DNA from: Salimicrobium album
GTDB taxonomy: Bacteria > Bacillota > Bacilli > Bacillales > Halobacillaceae
Direction: 5' to 3'
Length of the DNA stretch: 64,000 nucleotides
NCBI RefSeq assembly: GCF_900107115.1
Contig: NZ_FNOS01000002.1
Span: 62,001-126,000 of the forward strand
The position numbers and the translations under genes are program-made. Every line of letters begins with the position of its first letter. Position 1 is the stretch's first letter. Below, in pieces: positions 48,517-57,242 of the stretch. Under the pieces are notes generated by a model. That model was not told the DNA's origin. It worked only from the letters and a program-made list of their open reading frames with translations, and made no database searches.

Positions 48517-50211
48517 ATGACCCAGTCCGAAAAGATATGGCATAAGCATTACCCGAACGAAATCGAGGTTGAGAAAGAGTATGAAGAAAAGCCATTGCAT
48601 GAGTTTTTGAAGCAGAGTGCCCAATCGTACGCAAAAAAGAAAGCGCTTTATTTTATGGGGAAAGAAATGACGTACGAAAAGGTTTATGAGGAAGCTTGTC
48701 ATCTTGCGGGTTATCTGCAGCAGCTTGGAGTTGTGAAAGGAGACCGCGTTTCCATTATGCTGCCGAACACTCCTCAGTCTGTCATCAGTTATTACGCCGT
48801 ATTAATGGCCGGAGGAATCGTCGTACAGACGAACCCGCTCTATACGGAAAGAGAACTTCAGTATCAGTTGAAGGATTCCGGCGCAAAAATGATTATATGT
48901 CTGGACATCCTCTATCCGAAAGCTGCTTCCGTCAAAAAACAGACAGATCTTGAACATATAGTAGTGACGGGGGTTCGGGACTATTTACCTTTTCCTAAAA
49001 ACACGCTCTATCCTTTTGTCCAGAAGAAAGAATACAAAATGATTGTCAGTCCGGAACATAACGGTGAAACACATTTATGGAAAAACATATTCAAATCGGA
49101 AGTACCGGCCGTTACGGAGATCGATATAGATCCGAAAGAAGATCTGGCACTGCTGCAGTACACGGGAGGGACCACGGGTTATCCGAAAGGAGTAATGCTT
49201 ACCCATTACAACCTTGTAGCCAATACCCAGATGTCCGTGGACTGGATGTATAAGAGCAAAAAAGGGGAAGAAGTCACCCTCGGGATGCTGCCGTTCTTTC
49301 ATGTATACGGCATGACCTCGGTGATGAACCTATCCATTATGATGGGATTCAAAATTCTTCTTATTCCTAAATTCGAAGTGGAAGAAGTGCTTAAAACGAT
49401 AGATAAAGAAAGACCTACGCTTTTTCCGGGAGCACCGACTATATATATCGGTCTTTTAAATCATCCGAATATAAATAAATACGATCTGTCATCCATCGAT
49501 GCCTGTATCAGTGGGTCTGCGCCCCTCCCTGTAGAAGTGATGGAGCGTTTCGAAAACGTGACGGGAGGACGGCTCGTCGAAGGGTATGGTCTGACTGAAA
49601 CGTCTCCGGTTACCCACTCCAATTTCCTGTGGGGAAGAAGAGTACCCGGAAGTATAGGCGTGCCATGGCCGAACACCGACTCCAAGATTATGGATCTGGC
49701 CGGAGAAGGAGAAGCTGAAGTCGGAAGCATAGGTGAAATAGCCGTTAAAGGTCCTCAAGTGATGAAAGGTTACTGGAACAAAGAAGAAGAGACGCGGGAA
49801 GTGCTGAGTCCGGACGGATGGTTCAGGACCGGGGATATCGGCTATATGGATGAAGAGGGCTATTTCTACATTGTCGACAGGAAAAAAGATATGATCATCG
49901 CCGGCGGATATAATATTTACCCGCGTGAAGTGGAAGAAATCCTTTATGAACACAGTCAGGTTCAGGAAGCCGTTGTAGCCGGAGTGCCGGATCCTTACAG
50001 AGGGGAAACGGTCAAAGCTTACGTCGTCCGAAAAGAAGGCAGCAGTCTTACGGAAGAAGAACTGAATGAATTCTGTAAACAGCATCTCGCAGTATACAAA
50101 GTTCCTAAACTTTATGAGTTCAGAGAAGAACTTCCGAAAACGGCCGTCGGTAAAATACTGAGGAGAAGCCTGGTGGAAGAAGAAAAAGAAAAGCAGAAGA
50201 AGCTCAGTTGA
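48517..50211 (+). CDS. lcfA: Long-chain fatty-acid CoA ligase
   Basis: 564 residues (B. subtilis LcfA 560). AMP-binding/ANL fold: P-loop YTGGTTGYPKGVMLTHYN, VEGYGLTETSPV, GWFRTGDIGYMDEEGYFYIVDRKKDMI with the Asp and Arg of the ANL hinge, and the catalytic lysine in PKTAVGKILRRSL at the C-terminus. Activates fatty acids to acyl-CoA for beta-oxidation. TAAGGAGGGGAAGG precedes the ATG. Upstream of the FadR gene, with a FadR-like site at its promoter. Confidence 0.94.
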   Translation: MTQSEKIWHKHYPNEIEVEKEYEEKPLHEFLKQSAQSYAKKKALYFMGKEMTYEKVYEEACHLAGYLQQLGVVKGDRVSIMLPNTPQSVISYYAVLMAGGIVVQTNPLYTERELQYQLKDSGAKMIICLDILYPKAASVKKQTDLEHIVVTGVRDYLPFPKNTLYPFVQKKEYKMIVSPEHNGETHLWKNIFKSEVPAVTEIDIDPKEDLALLQYTGGTTGYPKGVMLTHYNLVANTQMSVDWMYKSKKGEEVTLGMLPFFHVYGMTSVMNLSIMMGFKILLIPKFEVEEVLKTIDKERPTLFPGAPTIYIGLLNHPNINKYDLSSIDACISGSAPLPVEVMERFENVTGGRLVEGYGLTETSPVTHSNFLWGRRVPGSIGVPWPNTDSKIMDLAGEGEAEVGSIGEIAVKGPQVMKGYWNKEEETREVLSPDGWFRTGDIGYMDEEGYFYIVDRKKDMIIAGGYNIYPREVEEILYEHSQVQEAVVAGVPDPYRGETVKAYVVRKEGSSLTEEELNEFCKQHLAVYKVPKLYEFREELPKTAVGKILRRSLVEEEKEKQKKLS

Positions 50212-50236
50212 CAGAATAAATTTTAGTGGGTAGAAT
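50208..50236 (+). promoter_or_regulatory. Sigma-A promoter of fadR-fadB-etfBA
   Basis: Consensus TTGACA at 50208-50213 overlapping the lcfA stop codon, 17-base spacer, TAGAAT at 50231-50236. Confidence 0.85.
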
Positions 50237-50241
50237 GAGAG

Positions 50242-50261
50242 ATGAATGATGGTTCATTCAT
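50242..50261. promoter_or_regulatory. FadR box on the fadR operon promoter
   Basis: Perfect 8-bp arms ATGAATGA and TCATTCAT separated by TGGT. This fits the TGAATGA-N4-TCATTCA operator known for B. subtilis FadR (YsiA). It covers the expected transcription start, so FadR should repress its own operon until long-chain acyl-CoA binds. Confidence 0.85.
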
Positions 50262-50285
50262 TATTTCGAAGGCAGGAGAGCAGAG

Positions 50286-50873
50286 ATGAAACAGACGAAG
50301 CCAAAATACAGACAAATCATTGATGCAGCGGTCGAAGTTATTGCCGAGAATGGATATCATTCATCTCAAGTTTCTAAAATAGCTAAACGGGCAGGAGTTG
50401 CGGACGGAACGATTTATCTCTATTTCAAGAATAAAGAAGATATCCTCGTTTCGCTCTTCCAGGAGAAAATGGGAGTCTTTATAGAAAGAATTGAAAGCGC
50501 AACTACTTCAAGACAGACGCCATCCGAGAAACTGCGTGTACTGGTGGAGACTCATTTTGAACAATTATCTGAGGATCACCATCTGGCTGTGGTGACGCAA
50601 CTTGAATTGCGCCAATCCAATAAGATGCTCAGATTGAAAATCAACTCCGTACTGAAAAAATACTTAGACGTGATTGATGAAATAGTCGAGGAAGGTATCA
50701 GGGAAGAAGTTTTTCGCGATAATATTAATAGAAAACTGGTGCGGCAATTGATTTTCGGTACTATCGATGAGGTAGTGACAAACTGGGTTATGAAAGAAGA
50801 ACGCTATGATATCACTAAGCAGGCGAAAGAAGTACACGAGATGATTGTGGAAGGGCTGCTTAGACGTTCATAG
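50286..50873 (+). CDS. fadR: Fatty-acid degradation repressor FadR (TetR family)
   Basis: 195 residues. TetR HTH (about 8-55; AAVEVIAENGYHSSQVSKIAKRAGVADGTIYLYFKNKEDIL) and an all-helical ligand-binding domain. B. subtilis FadR (YsiA) releases DNA on binding long-chain acyl-CoA, the product of the lcfA gene next to it. GCAGGAGAG precedes the ATG. Own operator at 50242-50261. First gene of fadR-fadB-etfB-etfA. Confidence 0.92.
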   Translation: MKQTKPKYRQIIDAAVEVIAENGYHSSQVSKIAKRAGVADGTIYLYFKNKEDILVSLFQEKMGVFIERIESATTSRQTPSEKLRVLVETHFEQLSEDHHLAVVTQLELRQSNKMLRLKINSVLKKYLDVIDEIVEEGIREEVFRDNINRKLVRQLIFGTIDEVVTNWVMKEERYDITKQAKEVHEMIVEGLLRRS

Positions 50874-50890
50874 CAGGGGGAGTGGATAGG

Positions 50891-51658
50891 ATGGATACGT
50901 TAACTTATGAAATCAAAGGTCAGGTGGCTGAGATCACTATAGAAAGTCCGCCTGCCAACGCTTTGTCCAGTACAATTCTGGCAGATCTCAACGAAATTCT
51001 GAATGAACTGGATGCAGAGAAGTCTCTTAAAGCTGTCATTTTAAAAGGCGAAGGAAAATTCTTTTCAGCCGGTGCTGACATAAAGGAATTTACTGAGTTT
51101 CAGGGCGGCAAAGAAAATATGTCTTTCAAAGGTCAGGCTGTTTTCGACAGAATTGAACAGTTTCACGCCCCTTTCATAGCGGCCATTCATGGAGCTGCAT
51201 TGGGCGGAGGACTGGAACTTGCCCTTTCCTGTCACATGAGATTCGTTACGAAGAAAGCGAAACTCGGCCTTCCCGAACTGGGACTCGGAATCATACCGGG
51301 CTTCGGAGGGACTCAGCGTCTTCCTCGTTACGTAGGAGATGCCAAAGCTTATGAGATGATTTTGACGGCTGAGCCGGTAAGCGGTGAGGAAGCTGTCAAA
51401 ATAGGGCTTGCCAACGGAGCGGTCGAGGAGGAGGAACTTCTTGATCACGTCAGGAAAGTGGCGGCATCCATAGCGGCTAAAAGCAAACCGTCTGTGGAGC
51501 ACGTACTCAGACTTGTGCCGAACGTCTATGAATCCACACTGAATGCAGGATTGAAAGACGAAGCTGAACGCTTTGAAGAGGTTTTCCGCACAGATGACGC
51601 TGCAGAGGGTGTGCAGGCTTTTATCGAGAAAAGAAAACCCGAGTTCCGTGATAAATAG
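50891..51658 (+). CDS. fadB: Enoyl-CoA hydratase
   Basis: 255 residues. Crotonase fold with the oxyanion-hole segment FSAGADIKEF, the catalytic Glu segments HGAALGGGLELALSCHMRF and LGLPELGLGIIPGFGGTQRLPRYVG. Hydrates trans-2-enoyl-CoA in beta-oxidation. The ATG at 50891 is eight bases from AGGGGGAG; the GTG at 50882 sits on that site. Second gene of the FadR-controlled operon. Confidence 0.92.
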   Translation: MDTLTYEIKGQVAEITIESPPANALSSTILADLNEILNELDAEKSLKAVILKGEGKFFSAGADIKEFTEFQGGKENMSFKGQAVFDRIEQFHAPFIAAIHGAALGGGLELALSCHMRFVTKKAKLGLPELGLGIIPGFGGTQRLPRYVGDAKAYEMILTAEPVSGEEAVKIGLANGAVEEEELLDHVRKVAASIAAKSKPSVEHVLRLVPNVYESTLNAGLKDEAERFEEVFRTDDAAEGVQAFIEKRKPEFRDK

Positions 51659-51676
51659 AAACTGGAGGGAAATGTA

Positions 51677-52450
51677 ATGAATATTTATGTTTTGCTTAAA
51701 AGAACTTTTGATACAGAAGAAAAAATTTCTATCAGCAATGGAAAAATCGAAGACGAGGGTGCCGAATATATCATCAACCCTTATGACGAGTACGCTGTGG
51801 AAGAAGCTATCAACCTGAAAGATGCACACGGCGGGGAAGTGACCGTAGTTACAGTCGGTGATGAAGAGGCAGAGAAACAGCTTCGTACTGCTCTCGCGAT
51901 GGGCGCTGACAAGAGTGTTCTCATTAATACCGAAGATGATCTCGAAGAGGGGGATCAGTATACGACGGTTAGAATTCTTGAGGCTTATTTCAAGGAAAAC
52001 GAACCGGATATCATTTTGGCCGGTAACGTAGCAATCGACGAAGCGAGCGGTCAGGTCGGTCCGAGACTGGCTGAACGGCTGGATATACCATTCGTCACTA
52101 CGATTACAGACATATCCATCGACGGAGAAACAGTCAATATCGAAAGGGACGTTGAAGGTGACGTGGAAAAAGTGGAAACAACACTCCCGCTTCTCGTTAC
52201 ATGTCAACAGGGCTTGAACGAGCCGAGATATCCTTCCCTTCCCGGGATTATGAAAGCGAAGAAGAAACCTCTCGAAGAAATTGAAATTGACGATCTTGAT
52301 CTCGAAGAGGACGATGTGGAAGCAAAAACGAAAACACTCGAAATCTTCCTTCCTCCTGAAAAGCAGGCTGGAAAAATCATCGAAGGCGAACCGGATGAGC
52401 AGGTAAAAGAACTTGTAAGTCTTTTGAAGAACGAATCCAAGGTACTGTAA
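51677..52450 (+). CDS. etfB: Electron transfer flavoprotein beta subunit
   Basis: 257 residues. ETF beta fold that holds AMP, with LAGNVAIDEASGQVGPRLAERL and the ETF-beta signature near residues 155-200 (DVEKVETTLPLLVTCQQGLNEPRYPSLPG). The region EIEIDDLDLEEDDVEAKT is strikingly acidic. Accepts electrons from acyl-CoA dehydrogenases together with EtfA. AACTGGAGGG precedes the ATG. Confidence 0.95.
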   Translation: MNIYVLLKRTFDTEEKISISNGKIEDEGAEYIINPYDEYAVEEAINLKDAHGGEVTVVTVGDEEAEKQLRTALAMGADKSVLINTEDDLEEGDQYTTVRILEAYFKENEPDIILAGNVAIDEASGQVGPRLAERLDIPFVTTITDISIDGETVNIERDVEGDVEKVETTLPLLVTCQQGLNEPRYPSLPGIMKAKKKPLEEIEIDDLDLEEDDVEAKTKTLEIFLPPEKQAGKIIEGEPDEQVKELVSLLKNESKVL

Positions 52451-52479
52451 TCGGACACAGGAAAGGAGAAGGTTAAGAA

Positions 52480-53460
52480 ATGAGTAAAAATATATTAGTA
52501 ATCGCAGAAGCGAAAGAAGGCGAACTGAGAAATGTCTCTTTTGAAGCTATAGCACTTGGCAAAACTCTCAGCGAAGGTGGAGAAGTCGTAGCCACAATCT
52601 GTGGAGAAGGCGATCTCAATTCGATGGCGGAAGAACTTATCAAATATGGAGCGGATCGTGCAGTTACCGTTGCAAACGCTGAATTGAAAACGTATACACC
52701 TGAAGGCTTCACTCAGGCGTACAAAGCGGTTATCGACCAGGAGAGTCCGGACGGGATCGTTATGGGGCATACGTCCATCGGTAAAGACGTAACTCCTAAA
52801 CTGGCCAGCCAGCTTGAAACCGGTCTGATTTCCGATGTGACCGAGGTAGAAGAAGGTGATGACGGCTTTGTCTTCACACGCCCGATCTATTCCGGTAAAG
52901 CGTTCGAAAAGAAAGTGGTTACAGAAGGTATTACATTTGTGACGATACGCCCAAACAACATCGCTGCTCTTGAAAAAGATGACAGCAGAAGCGGAGATGT
53001 TTCTTCGTTGGACGTGGACGTACAAAATATCCGCACCATTATCAAAGAAGTGATCCGTAAAACTTCCGAAGGGGTGGATCTATCCGAGGCGAAAGTAATC
53101 GTAGCCGGAGGCCGCGCTGTAAAAGGTCCGGAAGGGTTTGAACCGCTTCAGGAGCTTGCCGATGAACTCGGCGGGGCTGTAGGGGCTTCCCGTGCAGCCT
53201 GTGACGCAGGTTATTGCGACTATTCACTTCAAATCGGCCAGACCGGTAAAGTTGTGACGCCTGACCTGTATATCGCCTGCGGTATCTCGGGCGCTATTCA
53301 GCACCTTGCCGGTATGTCAAACTCCAAGGTGATTGTAGCTATCAACAAAGATCCCGAGTCGAACATTTTCAGTATTGCCGATTACGGTCTTGTAGGTGAC
53401 ATTTTCGAAATCGTTCCTAAGCTTACGGAAGAAATCAGAAATATGAAAGTGAATGCGTAA
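52480..53460 (+). CDS. etfA: Electron transfer flavoprotein alpha subunit
   Basis: 326 residues. N-terminal ETF domain and C-terminal FAD-binding domain (about 200-326) with GGRAVKGPEGFEPLQELADELG, GASRAACDAGY, QIGQTGKVVTPDLYIACGISGAIQHLAGM and the family end INKDPESNIFSIADYGLVGD. Passes electrons from beta-oxidation to the quinone pool through an ETF oxidoreductase. AAAGGAGAAGG precedes the ATG. Last gene of the operon. Confidence 0.96.
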   Translation: MSKNILVIAEAKEGELRNVSFEAIALGKTLSEGGEVVATICGEGDLNSMAEELIKYGADRAVTVANAELKTYTPEGFTQAYKAVIDQESPDGIVMGHTSIGKDVTPKLASQLETGLISDVTEVEEGDDGFVFTRPIYSGKAFEKKVVTEGITFVTIRPNNIAALEKDDSRSGDVSSLDVDVQNIRTIIKEVIRKTSEGVDLSEAKVIVAGGRAVKGPEGFEPLQELADELGGAVGASRAACDAGYCDYSLQIGQTGKVVTPDLYIACGISGAIQHLAGMSNSKVIVAINKDPESNIFSIADYGLVGDIFEIVPKLTEEIRNMKVNA

Positions 53461-53468
53461 CATCTTAT

Positions 53469-53496
53469 CCGGGGGCTCCTGTCCCCGGTTTATTTG
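53469..53496 (+). terminator. Terminator after etfA
   Basis: CCGGGG (53469-53474) pairs with CCCCGG (53483-53488), followed by T-rich sequence. Confidence 0.75.
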
Positions 53497-53645
53497 TTTG
53501 CGGATAAGTCGTTTGCCGGCAGCGAAACCTCAGCATTTAGCCCCGCTGTGAAGAGTAGTGACATGACCGAAAAACAAAATATTAGTCACGTTCCGTACGT
53601 AATGATATACTCAGTACAAACATAAGTTGATAGGAGGATTTATTT

Positions 53646-53960
53646 ATGGCAATTGTAAAAGCAAGTGATCAGAACTTTGAACAGGAAACAAATGACGGTC
53701 TGGTACTCGCAGACTTCTGGGCACCGTGGTGTGGCCCTTGTAAAATGATTGCACCGGTTCTTGAGGAAATTGATGAAGAGATGAGCAATGAAGTTAAAAT
53801 CGTTAAGCTTGACGTTGACGAGAACCAGGAAACGGCAAGTAAATTCGGAGTAATGAGCATTCCGACTCTTCTTCTATTCAAAAATGGTGAAGTGGTCGAC
53901 CAGATAGTCGGTTTCCAACCGAAAGAACAGCTTACAGAAGTTATCAGAAAACACGCGTAA
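53646..53960 (+). CDS. trxA: Thioredoxin
   Basis: 104 residues, the exact family length. Active site W28-C29-G30-P31-C32 in [13 protein letters not shown], the buried Asp in VLADFWA, and the cis-proline in MSIPTLLLF. General cytosolic disulfide reductase. ATAGGAGG precedes the ATG. A possible -10 TATACT lies at 53606-53611 without a clear -35. Confidence 0.97.
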   Translation: MAIVKASDQNFEQETNDGLVLADFWAPWCGPCKMIAPVLEEIDEEMSNEVKIVKLDVDENQETASKFGVMSIPTLLLFKNGEVVDQIVGFQPKEQLTEVIRKHA

Positions 53961-53968
53961 ATTATATA

Positions 53969-54003
53969 AGCCGTGCTGTGAATTGCAGCATGGCTTTTTT
54001 TGA
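53969..54003 (+). terminator. Terminator after trxA
   Basis: AGCCGTGCTG pairs with CAGCATGGCT (one G-U), followed by seven T. Confidence 0.85.
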
Positions 54004-54057
54004 CCGGTAATCGCGAACCGTGAAAGCCGCAGTCAAAGCAGAATTGGAGTGAATGGG

Positions 54058-55854
54058 ATGAATCATGTGATTAGTGAGAAATTAGCTGTTCTCCCTGATC
54101 AGCCCGGATGTTATTTAATGAAGGACCGGCACGGGACGATTATTTACGTCGGAAAATCAAAAGTGCTGAAAAACCGTGTGCGCTCCTATTTCACGGGAGC
54201 TCATGACGGGAAAACCCAGCGACTGGTCAGTGAGATAACAGATTTTGAATACATCGTGACTACGTCAGAAATAGAAGCACTTATTCTCGAAATGAATCTC
54301 ATAAAAAAACACGATCCTAAATACAACGTGCTGCTCAAGGACGATAAAACGTACCCTTATTTAAAAATCACAGCTGAAGAACACCCGAGGCTGCTCGTTA
54401 CGAGAAAACTGAAAAAAGATAAGGGGAAGTATTTCGGTCCTTACCCGAACGTGGTATCGGCAAGAGAAACGAAAAAGTTGCTGGATCGACTTTATCCGCT
54501 CAGAAAATGTAATAAAATGCCGGAACGTGTCTGTCTGTATTATCATATGCACCAGTGTCTCGGACCGTGCGAATTCCCCGTGTCCCGGGAACAGAACCGG
54601 GAAATCGTGCAGCAGATTTCCTCTTTCCTAAGCGGAGGTCACGGAGAAATCAAGAAAGATCTGCAAAACAAAATGTATGAGGCTTCGGAAAAAATGGATT
54701 TCGAACGTGCCAAAGAGCTGCGGGATCAGGTGAGCCACATAGAGTCGGTGATGGAACAGCAGAAAATGACGATGAACGACCAGGTGAACCGCGATGTGTT
54801 CGGTTATGCCTATGACAAAGGCTGGATGTGCGTGCAGGTGTTCTTCGTGCGTCAGGGAAAACTGATAGAAAGAGATGTTTCCATCTTTCCTTTTTTCGAC
54901 GATCCCGAAGAGACTTTTCTCTCTTCGATTGCGAGTTTTTATCTGCACCAGAATCATCTTTATCCAAAACAGGTGCTCGTTCCCCTCGGCACGGACACAA
55001 ACGTGCTCGAAGGCGCTATTGACACGGACGTAAACGTTCCGATGAGGGGCCGCAAAAAAGAACTCGTTGAGCTGGCGGAAAAGAATGCCGAAATTGCGCT
55101 GGAAGAAAAATTCGCTCTCATTGAAAGAGATGAAGAACGAACGGTGAAAGCTGTGGATACTCTCGGTGAAGTGCTGAATATAGAAGCCCCTCTACGGATC
55201 GAAGCTTTTGACAACTCCAACATACAGGGGACGGATCCTGTATCGGCAATGGTTACATTTATAGACGGAAAACCAAGTAAAAAAGATTACCGAAAGTTTA
55301 AAGTGAAAGATGTAAAAGGGCCCGATGACTACGAAACGATGCGTGAAGTGATCAGGCGCCGGTATAAACGAGTGGTAAGGGAAGAAAAACCGCTCCCTGA
55401 TCTTATACTGATCGACGGAGGCAGAGGACAGATGTCGGCAGCTCAGGACATTCTTGAAAATGAGCTTGGGCTGGATATACCGATGGCCGGTCTTGCGAAA
55501 AACGACAAGCATAAAACGAGCGAACTTCTTTATGGCGATCCACCCGGCCCGGTAGACCTGGACAGGCATTCCCAGGCGTTCTATCTCGTGCAGCGTATAC
55601 AGGATGAAGTGCACAGATTCGCCATTTCCTTTCACCGCCAGCTGCGTGGAAAAGGAGCACTTCAGTCCGAACTGGACGATGTCCCCGGCGTAGGAGAGAA
55701 GAGAAGGAAGTTACTGCTGAAACATTTCAAGTCGATTCCCGCTATACGGGAAGCTGATATAAATGAAATAGTGAAACTCGGCATCCCCGAGCCGGTGGCG
55801 CGTACCGTCCAGATTAAATTGAATGAAAAAAAAGAAGAACCGGCAGAAAACTGA
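54058..55854 (+). CDS. uvrC: UvrABC excinuclease subunit C
   Basis: 598 residues, the same length as in B. subtilis. GIY-YIG nuclease for the 3' cut (about 12-95; [29 protein letters not shown]), a Cys cluster ([21 protein letters not shown]), UVR motif (about 200-235), RNase H-like endonuclease for the 5' cut (about 370-540; [33 protein letters not shown]) and a C-terminal tandem HhH ([19 protein letters not shown]). Nucleotide excision repair. The ATG at 54058 is eight bases from GGAG. Confidence 0.96.
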   Translation: MNHVISEKLAVLPDQPGCYLMKDRHGTIIYVGKSKVLKNRVRSYFTGAHDGKTQRLVSEITDFEYIVTTSEIEALILEMNLIKKHDPKYNVLLKDDKTYPYLKITAEEHPRLLVTRKLKKDKGKYFGPYPNVVSARETKKLLDRLYPLRKCNKMPERVCLYYHMHQCLGPCEFPVSREQNREIVQQISSFLSGGHGEIKKDLQNKMYEASEKMDFERAKELRDQVSHIESVMEQQKMTMNDQVNRDVFGYAYDKGWMCVQVFFVRQGKLIERDVSIFPFFDDPEETFLSSIASFYLHQNHLYPKQVLVPLGTDTNVLEGAIDTDVNVPMRGRKKELVELAEKNAEIALEEKFALIERDEERTVKAVDTLGEVLNIEAPLRIEAFDNSNIQGTDPVSAMVTFIDGKPSKKDYRKFKVKDVKGPDDYETMREVIRRRYKRVVREEKPLPDLILIDGGRGQMSAAQDILENELGLDIPMAGLAKNDKHKTSELLYGDPPGPVDLDRHSQAFYLVQRIQDEVHRFAISFHRQLRGKGALQSELDDVPGVGEKRRKLLLKHFKSIPAIREADINEIVKLGIPEPVARTVQIKLNEKKEEPAEN

Positions 55855-55867
55855 TGCCGGTTCTTCT
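55833..55867. terminator. Bidirectional terminator between uvrC and yslB, over the uvrC stop
   Basis: Perfect 13-bp stem AGAAGAACCGGCA / TGCCGGTTCTTCT; the uvrC TGA is in the loop. A-rich on the left and T-rich on the right. Confidence 0.82.
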
Positions 55868-55886
55868 GGAATTTTAATTAGACACT

Positions 55887-56312
55887 TTACAGTTTATAAG
55901 CGATCAGGGATATGGAATGTTTTTTTTCATTTATTTCATCCCTGCATTCAAATGTTTCGTTTTCCAACTTACTCAGACACTCGGCAAGGAATCCCGCCTC
56001 CAGTTTGGCGTTAATTTGAAATTCTTCCTGGTCGAGTCTTTGTTTTACCACGTCTCCGTGCAGGGAGAAGTGAATTTCATTTTTTCCGGATTTCTCTTTT
56101 TCAAGCTCTCCCCATCCAAAATCCCGGAAGAAACTGGTGACTTCCTCGTTATTTTCATAAGCGGAGTTCCGCGCTATATTTCGTCCCATTATATATAAAA
56201 TTTGTTCTGTGTCTTCACCAAGCATGTCAGGCAGGGCAAAGTAGCGAAGTATGTCGAGTCCTGCTCCGGTAGTAACGAGTGAGGAAATATTGCCGGTGGT
56301 AATACGTGCCAT
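55887..56312 (-). CDS. yslB: DUF2507 protein YslB
   Basis: 141 residues, opposite strand. DUF2507 fold related to 4-vinyl-reductase and heme-NO-binding-type domains: LDILRYFALPDMLGEDTEQILYIMGRNIAR near the start, then FFRDFGWGELE, and a C-terminal LEAGFLAECLSKLENETFECRDEIN. Function unknown; the fold often binds small molecules. GGAGG (56324-56320 in the minus direction) precedes the ATG. In B. subtilis yslB also sits between uvrC and sdhC. Confidence 0.85.
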   Translation of the reverse strand: MARITTGNISSLVTTGAGLDILRYFALPDMLGEDTEQILYIMGRNIARNSAYENNEEVTSFFRDFGWGELEKEKSGKNEIHFSLHGDVVKQRLDQEEFQINAKLEAGFLAECLSKLENETFECRDEINEKKHSISLIAYKL

Positions 56313-56511
56313 AATGTACAGCCTCCTTTTTTTCTGTCTATTATTATCACTTGAAAATCAGGTTTGTGCAACAGCCCGGTGGAAAGATTTCCCTTGATCG
56401 GAATACTGCCTTCTTGACGGTGCTGACCTATCGCAGTACAATAAGTATGATACAAATTGTACGGTTCCGGATGATAGGAGGGAGATCCTTTCCTTACGTT
56501 TTTTTGTATTT

Positions 56512-56523
56512 TAAAGCGCTTTA
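56512..56523. promoter_or_regulatory. Palindrome TAAAGCGCTTTA, cre-like, upstream of sdhCAB
   Basis: A perfect 12-bp palindrome with the AANCGNT core of a catabolite-responsive element but with the outer G and C changed. It lies about 65 bases before the sdhC start, close to the probable promoter. Confidence 0.45.
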
Positions 56524-56577
56524 TTATCCGGGGTTGTGTACATAATTTAATTATTCATCATATTGAGGGGGGTAAAT

Positions 56578-57201
56578 ATGGCAGCAGGATCACGAGGCTA
56601 TGTGAACAGAAGATTACATTCATTACTGGGGGTAGTGCCTCTTGGGATATTTCTGTTCCAGCACTTAACTACAAACTTTTTTGCAACACGGGGGCCAGAG
56701 GCATTCAATACGGCGGCTCATTTCATAGAAGGATTGCCGTATCGGTATGTACTGGAAATTTTCGTCATCTTTTTACCATTACTTTTTCACGGAATTTACG
56801 GAGTTTATATTGCATTCCAGTCCAATTTCAACGTGAACAAGCACGGATATTTCCGTAACTGGATGTTTATGCTGCAGCGGGTTACAGGCGTTCTGACGCT
56901 CATATTCGTAGCGTGGCACATCTGGGAGACGAGAGTAGCTGTAGGTTTTGGATGGGAAGAGCTGAACTATCAGTTGATGGAAGATATACTGACACAGCCA
57001 TTCTTTTTCTGGTTCTACATAGTCGGTGTATTGTCAGTAACGTTCCACTTTGCTAACGGTCTATGGTCTTTCTTTGTAAGTTGGGGCATTACGGTTACAC
57101 CGAAATCCCAGCGTATTATGACTTACGCTACCGTAGTTGTATTCTTAGCACTGGGTTATGTAGGCGTACGTACGCTGATTCAGTTCGCTTACGGCGTCTA
57201 G
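56578..57201 (+). CDS. sdhC: Succinate dehydrogenase cytochrome b558 subunit
   Basis: 207 residues (B. subtilis 202). Five membrane helices; heme-ligand histidines fit the conserved positions in RRLHSLLG, LFQHLTTN, LLFHGIYG, FVAWHIWE and VTFHFANG. Anchors SdhAB to the membrane and passes electrons through two hemes to menaquinone. The ATG at 56578 follows TTGAGGGGGG; the ATG 15 bases upstream lies before that site. First gene of sdhCAB, with a cre-like palindrome upstream. Confidence 0.95.
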   Translation: MAAGSRGYVNRRLHSLLGVVPLGIFLFQHLTTNFFATRGPEAFNTAAHFIEGLPYRYVLEIFVIFLPLLFHGIYGVYIAFQSNFNVNKHGYFRNWMFMLQRVTGVLTLIFVAWHIWETRVAVGFGWEELNYQLMEDILTQPFFFWFYIVGVLSVTFHFANGLWSFFVSWGITVTPKSQRIMTYATVVVFLALGYVGVRTLIQFAYGV

Positions 57202-57242
57202 ACAATAGATAAAAGCAGTGATTAAGGGAGTGAACATAAATA

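Noticed and set aside
53042-53227. Arg-rich minus-strand frame within etfA
   Set aside because: Antisense shadow of a highly conserved gene; no ribosome site and no family resemblance.
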